Of a stretch of DNA of 64,000 bases, positions 40,913 to 49,579 are shown piece after piece (the stretch's first letter is position 1; each line of letters opens with the position of its first letter). Source of the stretch: Mayfieldus profundus (GTDB taxonomy: Bacteria > Actinomycetota > Thermoleophilia > Solirubrobacterales > 70-9). Under the pieces are notes generated by a model that was not told where the DNA came from, searched no databases, and saw nothing but the letters and a program-made list of their open reading frames with translations. A program made the position numbers and the translations under genes. Location of the stretch: positions 7,531 through 71,530 of the forward strand of contig JBBPIM010000009.1 of the NCBI GenBank assembly GCA_038040325.1, given 5' to 3'.

Positions 40913-42667
40913 ATGGAAGCCGCGACCACCACCCAGGAGTCCGCCGCCGACACCGCGGTCTCCTCGTTCGCCAAGTCGCTGTTCCTTGGCGAGATCCACG
41001 AGGAGATGGTGTTCCCCTTCCCCAAACCGGACGCGGAGGAGCAGGAGCGAATCCGGGCGCTCAATGGGTCGCTGCGCGGGATGGCCGAGGAGTGGGACTC
41101 GCGCGAGTGGGAGGAGAAGCGCTGGATCGGCGACGACGTCGTCAAACAGCTCGGCGAGGCCGGCCTCTGCGGCCTCTACGTACCCGAGGAGTACGGGGGC
41201 CAGGGGCTGAGCCAGACCGGCTACTGCCGGGTCTTCGAGACCTTCGCCCAGATCGACGGCACCCTCTCGGTGGTGATGGGGGTGCACCAGTCGATCGGGA
41301 TGAAGGGGATCGTCCTCTTCGGTAGCGACGAGCAGAAGGAGCGCTTTCTCCCCGACCTCGCCTCGGGCCGCAAGCTGGCCGGCTTCGCGCTGACCGAGCC
41401 GGCCGCCGGGTCGGACGCCTACAACGTGCAGTCGCGCGCCGTACAGCAGGCCGACGGCTCCTGGGTGCTCAACGGCGAGAAGCGCTACATCGGCAACGGC
41501 GGCAAGGGCGACGTGTTCGTGACCTTCGCCCGTGCCGAGGTGGACGGCAAGGACCGCCATATCGCCCTGATCCTCGAAAAGGGGATGAAGGGGTTCGAGG
41601 TGGGCGAGCGCTACGACACGATGGGCCTGCGCGCAAACGACCTGCGGCGCCTCCATTTCAACGACGTCAAGGTGCCGCCCGAAAACGTGCTCGGCGAGCC
41701 CGGGGAGGGCTTTCGCATCGCCATGCACATCCTCAACAACGGCCGGCTCAGCCTCGGCACCGGCTCGGTGGGCGCGGCCAAGGGATTGCTCGACCACACG
41801 ATCGAGCACGTCAAGGAGCGCAAGCAGTTCGGCCGTCCGCTGGCCGAATTCGAGCTGGTCCAGGACAAGATCGCCTGGATGGTTTCCTACCTGTTCGGGC
41901 TGGAGTCGATGACCTATCTGACCTGCGGCATGGTCGACGAGGGCGTCCCCGATTACTCGCTGGAGTCGGCGATCTGCAAGGTCTCCGGCACCGAGTTCCT
42001 CTGGTACGCCGTCAATCGGGCGATGCAGCTGAAGGGGGGCGAGGGCTACATGCGCACCGAGCCCTACGAGAAGGTGATGCGCGACATCCGCATCTTCCCG
42101 ATCTTCGAGGGTGCCAACGACGTGCTGCGCGCCTTCATCGCGCTGACCGGGATGAAGCCTCTCGGCGAGGAGCTGTCAGACCTCGGCGACGTGGGCCTCG
42201 GCGACCCGATCGGATCGATCGGCGTGGTGATCGACTATGTCAGCGGGCGCATTCAGCGCCAGGTGCGGCCTGACCGGATCGGCTGCGCGCACCCGGAGCT
42301 GGAAAAGCAGGCGGACGCCGTCGCCGACCAGGTGAAGCAGCTCCGCGACGTGACCGAGGGGCTGCTGCGCAAGCACCGCAAGGGCATCGTCGAACGGCAG
42401 TTCCAGCAGAAGAGGCTCTCCGACGCGGTCTCCGACATCTACGCCCAGGTCGCACTGCTCTCCAGGGTCACCTCGATCCTCGAGGAGCAGGGCGTCGAGC
42501 CCTCCGGCCAGGAGCTCTTCATCGCCGACACCTTCTGCACCCGCGCAGCGCGGCGGGTCGGCTCGGCCTTCCGCCAGATCGAGTCAAACGACGATGAGCG
42601 CATGACCGCGATCGCCAAACTGGCGCTGAAGCGCGGCTCCTACGGCTACGCGCTGTTCGAGGACTAG
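40913..42667 (+). CDS. Acyl-CoA dehydrogenase, VLCAD/ACAD9-like with C-terminal extension
   Basis: 584 residues, longer than the usual 380-400. Residues 40-420 form the standard domain: LCGLYVPEEYGGQGLSQTGY, FALTEPAAGSDAYNVQSRAV (FAD/substrate), YIGNGGKGDVFVTFARA, LGTGSVGAAKGLLDHTIEHVKERKQFG, and IFPIFEGANDVLRAFIALTG with the catalytic Glu of FEG. The C-terminal ~150 residues are helical with many Lys/Arg/Glu (QLRDVTEGLLRKHRKGIVER), like the membrane-binding extension of very-long-chain dehydrogenases. It introduces the 2,3 double bond in long acyl-CoAs. The gene starts 25 bp after lhgO on the same strand. Confidence 0.93.
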   Translation: MEAATTTQESAADTAVSSFAKSLFLGEIHEEMVFPFPKPDAEEQERIRALNGSLRGMAEEWDSREWEEKRWIGDDVVKQLGEAGLCGLYVPEEYGGQGLSQTGYCRVFETFAQIDGTLSVVMGVHQSIGMKGIVLFGSDEQKERFLPDLASGRKLAGFALTEPAAGSDAYNVQSRAVQQADGSWVLNGEKRYIGNGGKGDVFVTFARAEVDGKDRHIALILEKGMKGFEVGERYDTMGLRANDLRRLHFNDVKVPPENVLGEPGEGFRIAMHILNNGRLSLGTGSVGAAKGLLDHTIEHVKERKQFGRPLAEFELVQDKIAWMVSYLFGLESMTYLTCGMVDEGVPDYSLESAICKVSGTEFLWYAVNRAMQLKGGEGYMRTEPYEKVMRDIRIFPIFEGANDVLRAFIALTGMKPLGEELSDLGDVGLGDPIGSIGVVIDYVSGRIQRQVRPDRIGCAHPELEKQADAVADQVKQLRDVTEGLLRKHRKGIVERQFQQKRLSDAVSDIYAQVALLSRVTSILEEQGVEPSGQELFIADTFCTRAARRVGSAFRQIESNDDERMTAIAKLALKRGSYGYALFED

Positions 42668-42744
42668 CTGTAATCCCTGAGCCCGGGCGCTTGCGCGAAA
42701 CATCGCGGTCGAGGTCGAAGGGCAACCGCGCCATACTCGGGTCC

Positions 42745-43086
42745 GTGCCCGCGCCCCTGATTGAGTTTCCCGCCGACGACCCCGCTCGCGCCCGCCGCTT
42801 CTGGCAAGGCGTGCTCGGAGCCCAGCTCGCTCCGAGGCCCGCCGAAGCCGGGTCCGGATGGGAGATCGAGGACGGCGGCCTGCGACTTGGGGTCCACGAG
42901 CGAGGGCCCGGCCCCGGCGACACCGCTTCCCTGCCCTACTTCACCGTCACCGACCTGCCGGCAGCGCTCGAGCGAGTTCAGGAACTTGGTGGCTCGGTGA
43001 TCCATCCCGGTGATCGCTGGGCCATCTGCCGGGACTCCGAGGGAAGCCCGTTCGCACTGGCCGCCAGGCCTGAGAACTCCCGCTAG
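42745..43086 (+). CDS. VOC-family (glyoxalase-like) protein
   Basis: 113 residues from GTG, one vicinal-oxygen-chelate fold (two beta-alpha-beta modules): PLIEFPADDPARARRFWQGVLGAQL, then FTVTDLPAALERVQELGGSVIHPGDRWAICRDSEGSPFALA. This is the form of small lactoylglutathione-lyase-like or bleomycin-resistance-like proteins. A metal site cannot be confirmed: a histidine at LGVHERG and a Glu at DSEGSPF are candidates. It lies 77 bp after the acyl-CoA dehydrogenase on the same strand. Function unknown. Confidence 0.75.
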   Translation: MPAPLIEFPADDPARARRFWQGVLGAQLAPRPAEAGSGWEIEDGGLRLGVHERGPGPGDTASLPYFTVTDLPAALERVQELGGSVIHPGDRWAICRDSEGSPFALAARPENSR

Positions 43087-43096
43087 GGTCTTGCGA

Positions 43097-43396
43097 CTAG
43101 CCGGCCTCCGCCGGCTCGGGGTCCGGTCGCACCTTCACGGTGTCGGCCACGGGGATGATCTCGTCCACGGCCAGGTCCGCCTTCGAGGCGTGCTCGCGAA
43201 TCGCATCCGGGCTGGTCGCCTGGTAGATGCAGACGGTGCCGACCTTGCCGTCGGGCTCCTGCAGCACATAGCTGCGGATCCAGCGAATGTCGTCGGACAT
43301 CTCGCCGTCGCCGACTTCCTTCGACCGCCCAGCGGCTTCCTCGAGCTCGGCGGGCGAGTCCCAGGCGCTGCGGCGCAGAATCACGAACGTGTCCAT
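43097..43396 (-). CDS. DUF4242 small protein (SCO4226-like)
   Basis: 99 residues. Matches the DUF4242 pattern: MDTFVILRRSAWDSPAELEEA at the start, then DIRWIRSYVLQEPDGKVGTVCIYQATSPDAIREHASKADL. The Streptomyces relative SCO4226 binds nickel. It probably forms a dimeric ferredoxin-like fold. The start is set by AGAGGAGGAGAG directly upstream; a longer frame to 43546 crosses the TetR operator and is rejected. It is divergent from the tetR gene and shares the palindromic operator region, so it is a probable target of that regulator. Confidence 0.82.
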   Translation of the reverse strand: MDTFVILRRSAWDSPAELEEAAGRSKEVGDGEMSDDIRWIRSYVLQEPDGKVGTVCIYQATSPDAIREHASKADLAVDEIIPVADTVKVRPDPEPAEAG

Positions 43397-43448
43397 CTCT
43401 CCTCCTCTCGCTTTCCGGCCGGAACCTCTGCCACCATCCGCTTGCAAT

Positions 43449-43467
43449 CCGACCGACTGTCGGTCGG
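43449..43467. promoter_or_regulatory. TetR-type operator, perfect 9+9 palindrome
   Basis: CCGACCGACTGTCGGTCGG, two 9-bp arms around one base, between the divergent DUF4242 and tetR genes. TACAAT (43468-43473), a good -10 for tetR, follows immediately, so a bound dimer would block its own promoter. Confidence 0.8.
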
Positions 43468-43478
43468 TACAATAGAGG

Positions 43479-44087
43479 ATGCGCATGGAAGGCGTCAAGG
43501 CCCCACGGCAGGAGCGTTCCGCGGCGACCCGGGACAGGATAGTCACCGCGGCACGAGACCTGTTCCGCGAAGAGGGTTACGAGGCAGTCAGCACGGCCGA
43601 GGTCCTGCGCCGCGCCGGCGTCAGTCGCGGCGCGCTCTACCACCACTTCGCCGGCAAGGACGAGGTGCTGCTGGCGGTATTCGAGGAGATCGAGGCCGAA
43701 ACGATGGTGAGGGTGGGGCAGCGGCTTTCCGCGGAGACTGATCCGTTCGCGGCGATGAAAGCCGGTGCCCAGGCGTACCTTGACGAATGCCTTGGCTCGG
43801 TCGAGACACAGCGCATCGGCCTCCTCTATGCGCGGCGCGTCCTGCCCTGGGACACCTGGCGCGAGATGGCCACGCGACATGGACTCGGGCTCGCGATCGC
43901 GATAACCACCGAGGCGGCGAGGGCCGGAAAGGTGCGCAGCGACGACCCCGAGGCGCTGGCCCACCTGATCGTCGCGGCGCTGATCGAGGCCGGGACGATG
44001 ATCGCATTCGCCGATGACCAGGAGGCGGAGCGGGCCCGGACCGGCGCCGCGATCGATGCCCTGCTCGAGGGCCTGCGCCCACCTTGA
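43479..44087 (+). CDS. TetR-family transcriptional regulator
   Basis: 202 residues. DNA-binding domain 10-56: ATRDRIVTAARDLFREEGYEAVSTAEVLRRAGVSRGALYHHFAGKDEVL, fully conserved helix-turn-helix. The C-terminal ligand domain resembles the TetR_C_6-like group (AQAYLDECLGSVETQRIGLLYARRVLPW). The gene lies directly downstream of a perfect palindrome that overlaps its own -10 box, so autorepression is likely. The TGA overlaps the TTG start of the DCC gene. The inducer is unknown. An ATG two codons later is an alternative start. Confidence 0.92.
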   Translation: MRMEGVKAPRQERSAATRDRIVTAARDLFREEGYEAVSTAEVLRRAGVSRGALYHHFAGKDEVLLAVFEEIEAETMVRVGQRLSAETDPFAAMKAGAQAYLDECLGSVETQRIGLLYARRVLPWDTWREMATRHGLGLAIAITTEAARAGKVRSDDPEALAHLIVAALIEAGTMIAFADDQEAERARTGAAIDALLEGLRPP

Positions 44088-44530
44088 CGCCCGGACCGCC
44101 GGCTCAGGCAATCGTCCTCTACGACGCCGACTGCGGCTTTTGCCGCTGGTCGCTGGCGAAACTGCTGGCCTGGGACCGGCGCGCGAGGCTGCGGCCGCTG
44201 GCGCTGCAGAGCGAGGAGGGACGCGGCCTCCTCGGCGATCTGGGCGAGGAGGCACGGATGGGCTCCTGGCACCTGATCGCGGCCGACGGGACGCGCTGGT
44301 CGGGCGGCGCCGCTGCTGCGCCGCTGCTCCGGTTGCTGCCGGGCGGCCGGGCGCTGGCTCGGCCGCTGGAGATCTCACCTGCGACGGCCGATCGCGTTTA
44401 CTCGCTGGTCGCCCGCAACCGCGGCGGAATCGGCCGGCTGGTTTCGCGCCGTGCCCTCGAGCGGGCCGGGGAAAGGATCAGGCGCCACAAGAGCGTGTCC
44501 GCGACCGGCGAGTCTTGCGCCAGCGGCTAA
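44084..44530 (+). CDS. DCC-family thiol-disulfide oxidoreductase-like protein (DUF393)
   Basis: 148 residues from a TTG codon that overlaps the tetR stop. The signature is IVLYDADCGFCRWSLAKLLAWDRR, with C17-x-x-C20 after the Asp-Cys (DCC motif). RPLALQSEEGRGLL and SWHLIAADGTRWSGGAAAAPLL are also typical of the family. DCC proteins are thioredoxin-fold relatives of unclear role. Coupling to tetR makes it part of the same regulon. The C-terminus (about 115-148) is basic and poorly conserved. Confidence 0.85.
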   Translation: MTPGPPAQAIVLYDADCGFCRWSLAKLLAWDRRARLRPLALQSEEGRGLLGDLGEEARMGSWHLIAADGTRWSGGAAAAPLLRLLPGGRALARPLEISPATADRVYSLVARNRGGIGRLVSRRALERAGERIRRHKSVSATGESCASG

Positions 44531-44540
44531 CTTGGCGCCG

Positions 44541-46739
44541 ATGCTTGGCCTGATCGCCGCGACGGCGTTGCTCTTGGGCGGATCCTGGGTGGTCGGCCAC
44601 GCCTTTCTGCGGCGGCTCGGCTCCGCAATCGACCCCGGCGCCGCTCCGGCAATCGGCTTTTCGGTGATCCTGGTCCTGGCGACCGCCGCCGTCCAGCTGC
44701 CGGGCGACGACCTGACCGCGGCGCTTTGCGTGGCCCTGCTCCTTGCCGCGGCCCTGGTCGCGTCCGGCGGGCGCCCGCCCGCTCCGGGGGCATCCGAGCT
44801 CTGGCTCGCAGCGACGCTGATGCTGGTGCTGTGCATTCCCTTTCTCGCCAGCGGCCGTTGGGGGGTGCTTGGAGCCGGTAGGAACGATGACCTGGGCCTT
44901 CATCTGGCCTTTGTCGACGCCCTGGCCAGTGGGGTCGACGTCTCCACCCTCAGTTCGTTCTTCGAGTCGTATCCACTCGGCCCCCACTCGCTGGGCGCGA
45001 TGCTGGCCCCGGTGCCGGGGCTCTCCGACCTCAGTGCCATGCTCGGCGTGACGGCCGCCGCGCCAATCCTCGCAGCGCTGGTGGTCTCCGCTTGCCTTCG
45101 CTCGGACCTGGGGCCCGGCCGGGCCTCGATCTGCGGGGGGTTGGCCGGTCTCTCCTACATCCCGGCGGCCTACTTCGGCACCGGGCAGTTCAAGGAGCTC
45201 ATAGCCGCCTCGCTGGCAATCGGGTTCGCCTTCGCGTTGCGGTCGCTGGTGAGAGCAGGGCGCGTGTCTGCCCGCGACGGATTGCCGCTCGGGTTTTTGG
45301 TCGCGGGCAACGTCTCCACAATGGGGTATCCGGGCGCTGCCTGGCCGCTCTCTGTGGTGGGGCTCTGGCTCGGCCTCGAGCTGATTCACCGCCGCGGCCG
45401 GCCCAGCACCGCCCATCTCCGTGTGGTGTCGGCGATCGCCCTGGTTGCGCTGCTGACCTGTCTGGCCGTGCTAATCCCGCAGGCCGGCCGGGTGGCCTCC
45501 TTCGACCCGGCGTCCACGGCGGCTGCCGGAGGCGACCCGGACACTTTCTTCGGCTTCCTCTCACAGGAGCTGCCGCTCCGCGAAGCGCTGGGCCTCTGGC
45601 CCAGCCAGGACATCAGCTCCGACCCGGGAACGCCCGGCCTCGTCGACCTCGCCAACGTCCTGGCGCTGCTCGCTCTCCTCGCCGGCACGATCTGGTGGTT
45701 TCGCCGGCGCGACCCGATACTTCCCCTGGCCGCGCTCGGCGCGCTGGTGATCGCCCTGGTCGCCGAAGCCCGCGAAGGGCCATACATCACCGCCAAGACG
45801 ATGGTGGTGCTCGCACCAATGCTCCCGGTGGTGATCTTTGTGCCGCTGCTCGCCTGGACCAGGGAAGGGGTCGGAAGGACGGCCCGGGCCGTCGCCGTGG
45901 CGACCGTCACAGGTTTGGCGGCGCTGGCCGCCTGGAGCTCGATCCTCGTCCTGCGCGGCTCACCGGTCGGACCGCTGGGCCGCGGTGCCGAGCTGCGCGG
46001 GCTGGCCGCCGAAGTGGGCGATCGCCCGCTGCTGTTTATCGCAGGCGACCACTATGCGAGCTGGGAGCTGAGCGGAACTCGCCTGTCGATGGCGATCACC
46101 TACGGCATGAGGCCGCAGGTTCCCTACCGGTTCCGCGCCGGGTACACGGTATCGGCACGCAACCCGCCCGATTTCGATTCCTTCACGCCCCGCAGCCTGA
46201 ACCGCTTCGCGTATGCGATCACGACCGCTTCGGCGCTGTCAGGGCCACCGCCGCCCAACTGGTCGGCAGCCCAGACCACGCCTTCGTTTGTCCTCTGGCG
46301 CCGCGACGGGGCGGCGGAATCAGCGGATGTCGCGGCCCTCGACGGACCGGGCTCGTCGCGGGCCTGCTCTCCCGGCGACGTCGTGGTCGGGCGGCGATGG
46401 CGCCTCGGGACGTTTCGGCTCTACCGGTCGGGATTCGGATTCGTGGCCGTGAACGCGGGGACCACGATCGCCCAGAGCCTCGACCTGGCACCCGGGCGCT
46501 GGGAGCTGTCCCTGCAGTACAGCTCGCGGAGGCCGCTCACCCTTACGGCCGGGGGCCGGCCCTTCTCCTTGCCTCCGGACTCCTCTCCGAAGGGGAACTA
46601 TTGGAGGGTCGGCACTATCCGCTCGCAGGGAGGGCGACTGCCCGTGCTTGTCTCGGTCGAGAAGGGAAACGCTCTTGCGCTGCCAACTTTCGCCGAGATC
46701 GGGGCGCTGGCCGCGGTTCGGAGAGGAGGGCGCTGCTAG
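44541..46739 (+). CDS. Large polytopic membrane protein (GT-C-like), function unknown
   Basis: 732 residues from the ATG at 44541. About twelve membrane helices cover residues 1-460; the first exposed loop contains GRNDDLGLHLAFVDALASG, a DD-x-x-x-H pattern reminiscent of the first-loop acidic motif of GT-C glycosyltransferases. The last ~250 residues are an exposed, mostly beta-stranded domain (RWELSLQYSSRRPLTLTAGG). This layout is common for actinobacterial cell-envelope glycosyltransferases, but I cannot name the sugar or acceptor. It starts 10 bp after the DCC gene and its TAG shares CTAG with the convergent marR. Confidence 0.68.
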   Translation: MLGLIAATALLLGGSWVVGHAFLRRLGSAIDPGAAPAIGFSVILVLATAAVQLPGDDLTAALCVALLLAAALVASGGRPPAPGASELWLAATLMLVLCIPFLASGRWGVLGAGRNDDLGLHLAFVDALASGVDVSTLSSFFESYPLGPHSLGAMLAPVPGLSDLSAMLGVTAAAPILAALVVSACLRSDLGPGRASICGGLAGLSYIPAAYFGTGQFKELIAASLAIGFAFALRSLVRAGRVSARDGLPLGFLVAGNVSTMGYPGAAWPLSVVGLWLGLELIHRRGRPSTAHLRVVSAIALVALLTCLAVLIPQAGRVASFDPASTAAAGGDPDTFFGFLSQELPLREALGLWPSQDISSDPGTPGLVDLANVLALLALLAGTIWWFRRRDPILPLAALGALVIALVAEAREGPYITAKTMVVLAPMLPVVIFVPLLAWTREGVGRTARAVAVATVTGLAALAAWSSILVLRGSPVGPLGRGAELRGLAAEVGDRPLLFIAGDHYASWELSGTRLSMAITYGMRPQVPYRFRAGYTVSARNPPDFDSFTPRSLNRFAYAITTASALSGPPPPNWSAAQTTPSFVLWRRDGAAESADVAALDGPGSSRACSPGDVVVGRRWRLGTFRLYRSGFGFVAVNAGTTIAQSLDLAPGRWELSLQYSSRRPLTLTAGGRPFSLPPDSSPKGNYWRVGTIRSQGGRLPVLVSVEKGNALALPTFAEIGALAAVRRGGRC

Positions 46740-47230
46740 CAGGCGGCCGCGCCGGCGTCCGCATCGCTAAGCCGCGACAGAAGCTCACCGAGGGCCTTCA
46801 GCTCAGAGGCCGAAAAGCGGCTGCTGAACTGGTCCCGCACGTCCTCGAGGTGGGCTCTGCGGGCGGAGGCGAGCTTGCGACGGCCCTGCGCCGTCAGTTC
46901 CGCATAGACGACGCGGGCATCGCTCTCGCAGTTCGCACGGTCGACCAGGCCCTTGCGCTCCAGCCCCGCGAGCAGCCGTGTCACCCCACCCTGGGTGATC
47001 AGCAGCCGCTCGGCGAGATCGACCCGCCGCAGCCTCCCCTCGTCGGCAAAGCCGAGCTGCAGCAGTACCTCGTACTCGTTCAGGCTCAATCCGTGCAGCT
47101 CGCGCAGCGCCGCGTCCATGCGCCGGGTGAGCGTCGCGTGGCCGCGCAGCAGCTCCACCCAGGCGTCGGGAGGGCGCTCGCGGACTGGCGCCTTGGCGCG
47201 CCGAGCGGGGGTTGTCGTCGGGCGGCTCAT
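46736..47230 (-). CDS. MarR-family transcriptional regulator
   Basis: 164 residues. Winged-helix core about 45-120: SLNEYEVLLQLGFADEGRLRRVDLAERLLI, recognition helix TQGGVTRLLAGLERKGLVDR, wing ESDARVVYAELTAQGRR. The N-terminal 20 residues are basic and disordered. It resembles regulators of degradative or efflux genes. Its own upstream region holds TACTTGAG with TATACT as a possible -10 box at 47257-47264. No adjacent divergent partner exists: the thiolase upstream is on the same strand, 80 bp away. Target unknown. Confidence 0.87.
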   Translation of the reverse strand: MSRPTTTPARRAKAPVRERPPDAWVELLRGHATLTRRMDAALRELHGLSLNEYEVLLQLGFADEGRLRRVDLAERLLITQGGVTRLLAGLERKGLVDRANCESDARVVYAELTAQGRRKLASARRAHLEDVRDQFSSRFSASELKALGELLSRLSDADAGAAAC

Positions 47231-47310
47231 CGCTGACGAGATGCTTTACCGCTCAAGTATACGGTCGCCCCGAGAAACGCCGACAGGCGGCGGTGTTCTC
47301 AGGCGGCGGT

Positions 47311-48474
47311 TCAGTTGAGCCGCTCGACGATCATCGCCTCGCCCTGGCCGCCGGCGACGCACATCGTCTCCAGGCCGACCTGATGGTCGTCGGTCTCCAT
47401 CGCGTTGAGCAGCGTGCCCATGATCCGCGCCCCGGTCATCCCGAACGGGTGGCCGAGCGCGATCGCGCCGCCGTGGGTGTTCAGCTTCTCGAGCGGGATG
47501 TCGCACTGGGCCATGATCGGGATCACCTGGGCGGCGAAGGCCTCGTTGAGCTCGACCGCGCCGACGTCGTCGATCTTCATCCCGGCGCGGTCCAGCACCT
47601 TCTTGATCGCCCCGATCGGAGCCACGCCCATGTACTCCGGCTCGTTGCCGTGGGTGGCGGCGGTGACGATCTTCGCGCGCGGCTGCAGGCCCAGCTCCTT
47701 GGCCCGCTCGTCGCTCATCACCAGCACCGCGGCGGCGCCGTCGTTGAGCGGGCAGGAATTGCCGGCGGTGACGCCGCCCCCGCCGTCAAACGCCTCCGGC
47801 AGCTCGGCCAGCTTCTCCAGGGTCGAGCTGGCGCGCGGCCCGTCGTCCTTGGCGACCTCGGTGCCGTCGGGCAGGGTGACCGGCACGATCTCGCGGTCAA
47901 AGAACCCGTCCTCCTGCGACTTCACCGCCAGCTCCTGCGAACGCTGCGCGTACTTGTCCATGTCGGCTCGGCTCACCTCGTACTTCTTTGCCACGTTGAC
48001 CGCGGTCACGCCCATCTCGATGTAGGCGTTGGGGGTGCCGTCCTTTCCCTGCAGCTTCTCGTTCTGGTCCTCGGCCCCGGCCGGCTCGGTGCGCTCGTTG
48101 TACCGGCTGACCCACTCCACGCCGGCGGCGATGTAGGTGTCGCCCTGCCCGGCACGCACCGCGTTAGCCGCGTGGCGGATCGAGTCGAGGCTCGACGCGC
48201 AATAGCGCGACATCGTCACCCCGTTGACCTCCTGGGGAAGCTTTTCGGAGAGCAGGACGATGATGCGACCGATGTTGAACGCCTGCAGGCCCTGCGGCAT
48301 GCCGCAGCCGCAGAAGACGTCCTCGACCGAGGCGGGATCCACATCGGGGTTTCGCTCGAGCAGCTGGTCGACCGCGAACGCGCCCATCTCGTCGGGGCGC
48401 AGCGCGGCCAGCGAGCCCTTGAAGGCGCGGCCGATCGGAGTGCGGACTGTGTCGACGATCACTGCTTCGGGCAT
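47311..48474 (-). CDS. Thiolase (acetyl-CoA acyltransferase)
   Basis: 387 residues, complete thiolase II fold. Nucleophile C92 in SRYCASSLDSIRHAAN, HGGAIALGHPFGMTGAR with the catalytic His, and second Cys in TMCVAGGQGEAMIV; NEAFAAQ is also conserved. It cleaves 3-ketoacyl-CoA with CoA or condenses acetyl-CoA; sequence style (RTPIGRAFKGSLAALRPDEMGAFAVDQLL) is that of degradative actinobacterial thiolases (FadA-like). With the acyl-CoA dehydrogenase, crotonases and SDR enzyme nearby, this window encodes every beta-oxidation step, though not as one operon. Confidence 0.93.
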   Translation of the reverse strand: MPEAVIVDTVRTPIGRAFKGSLAALRPDEMGAFAVDQLLERNPDVDPASVEDVFCGCGMPQGLQAFNIGRIIVLLSEKLPQEVNGVTMSRYCASSLDSIRHAANAVRAGQGDTYIAAGVEWVSRYNERTEPAGAEDQNEKLQGKDGTPNAYIEMGVTAVNVAKKYEVSRADMDKYAQRSQELAVKSQEDGFFDREIVPVTLPDGTEVAKDDGPRASSTLEKLAELPEAFDGGGGVTAGNSCPLNDGAAAVLVMSDERAKELGLQPRAKIVTAATHGNEPEYMGVAPIGAIKKVLDRAGMKIDDVGAVELNEAFAAQVIPIMAQCDIPLEKLNTHGGAIALGHPFGMTGARIMGTLLNAMETDDHQVGLETMCVAGGQGEAMIVERLN

Positions 48475-48639
48475 GCGTTCTCCTTGGCGCGGCCCTGCGG
48501 CGCCTGCCGCGTGGCCGGTTTGAGGTTGAGGGGCCTAGACGTTAGCCAAGCGCCGGCTCGGGGGCATCGGCGGCAGAACGCTTGCCCGAGCGGCTCTGAC
48601 GGCGGCGAATCCCGCAACTTGCGTTAGTTTGGCGGCCCT

Positions 48640-49254
48640 ATGGCAGATGAACCTCAGGAGGGCCCCAAGCAGACGGCCGAGAAGCCGGGGCCGGGCGCAG
48701 CGCCCGGAGCCGAGGAGGGCAAGCTCGGCCAGACGGCGACGGCGACCTCGGCGAAGCCAAGTGAGACCGAGGTTGCCGCCCGCCTCGACGGGATGCGGGG
48801 CTGGCTCGGCGACCTCCACCGCACGGTCGGCATCCGCTCGCGGGTCGGGCTGGTGCTGGCGGCGATCGCGATCGGCGGGGCCGGAGCGGCGATCTACCTC
48901 TCGCTCGACGCCAAGGAGCAGAGCGCTTCGGATCGCGACGTAAACGACCTGCGCGATCAGCTCCAGGGCGTCGAGCAGCAGGCCGGCGAGACCGCACAGG
49001 ACGTGACCAGCCTCCAGAGCACGGTCGACTCCGCCAAGCGATCCGCCGGCGACGCGCGATCGACCGCGAAGAGCCTGCAGCCGCAGATCAAGGCGCTGCA
49101 GGCCGATGTCCAGGACCTGCAGAACAGCGTCAGCAACGCCGCGGCGGCGGACCGCGCCGCACAGCAGGCCGCAGGCGGAGGGGGCAGTACGGGGTCCGGA
49201 GCTCCCTCGGACACCGGCGGGGGCGCCGGCACCGGCGGTGCCGGGAACCCCTAG
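48640..49254 (+). CDS. Membrane-anchored coiled-coil protein, function unknown
   Basis: 204 residues. A disordered N-terminus (1-45, rich in Pro, Gly, Glu, Lys, Thr) and a short amphipathic stretch (GMRGWLGDLHRTVGIRSRVG) precede one membrane helix (VLAAIAIGGAGAAIYLSL). Residues 95-175 form a coiled coil with clear heptads (NDLRDQLQGVEQQAGETAQDV; KSLQPQIKALQADVQDLQN). The tail is Gly/Ser/Thr. Similar single-helix coiled-coil proteins occur in many Solirubrobacterales without a known job; spacing in the envelope is a guess. Confidence 0.62.
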   Translation: MADEPQEGPKQTAEKPGPGAAPGAEEGKLGQTATATSAKPSETEVAARLDGMRGWLGDLHRTVGIRSRVGLVLAAIAIGGAGAAIYLSLDAKEQSASDRDVNDLRDQLQGVEQQAGETAQDVTSLQSTVDSAKRSAGDARSTAKSLQPQIKALQADVQDLQNSVSNAAAADRAAQQAAGGGGSTGSGAPSDTGGGAGTGGAGNP

Positions 49255-49420
49255 AAGACCCTCGGCGGACCCACGCACGAAAGTAGCAATTAGCGCAATT
49301 TGCGCCGTGCCTGGGGCCATGCGTGCGCGAGTCGTCTGGCGCTTGGGCTACATTCGCGGCAATCCGACCTCGCGGCTAGCCCGCGAGCATGTGCCAGCGG
49401 CACGAAAGGAGGCCCCTTCA

Positions 49421-49564
49421 ATGCCTGAGGGATACTGCGTCAAGGAGCGCAAGAAGGTCGAGATCACGGACCCCAAGCAGGTGACCATGAAGAACGGTCG
49501 CCCGGCGATTCAGGGCGTCTGCCCCGACTGCGGGACCAAGATCTTCAAGATCGGCAAGCTCTAA
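49421..49564 (+). CDS. DUF5679 zinc-ribbon mini-protein
   Basis: 47 residues: MPEGYCVKERKKVEI followed by a central KQVTMKNGRPAIQG and CPDCGTKIFKIGKL. The widely spaced C6 and the CPDC pair suggest a small zinc ribbon. This matches the DUF5679 family, a highly conserved actinobacterial mini-protein that is easily missed because of its size. AAAGGAGG lies 9 nt before the ATG. Its function is unknown; ribosome or nucleic-acid association would be typical for such basic ribbons. Upstream, 49255-49420 contains no other gene. Confidence 0.88.
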   Translation: MPEGYCVKERKKVEITDPKQVTMKNGRPAIQGVCPDCGTKIFKIGKL

Positions 49565-49579
49565 GGGGCCTCCAAAGGC

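Noticed and set aside
47240..47270. MarR operator in front of the marR at 46736-47230 (TACTTGAG)
   Set aside because: Only one half-site is visible, no palindrome; noted in the gene entry but too weak as a feature.
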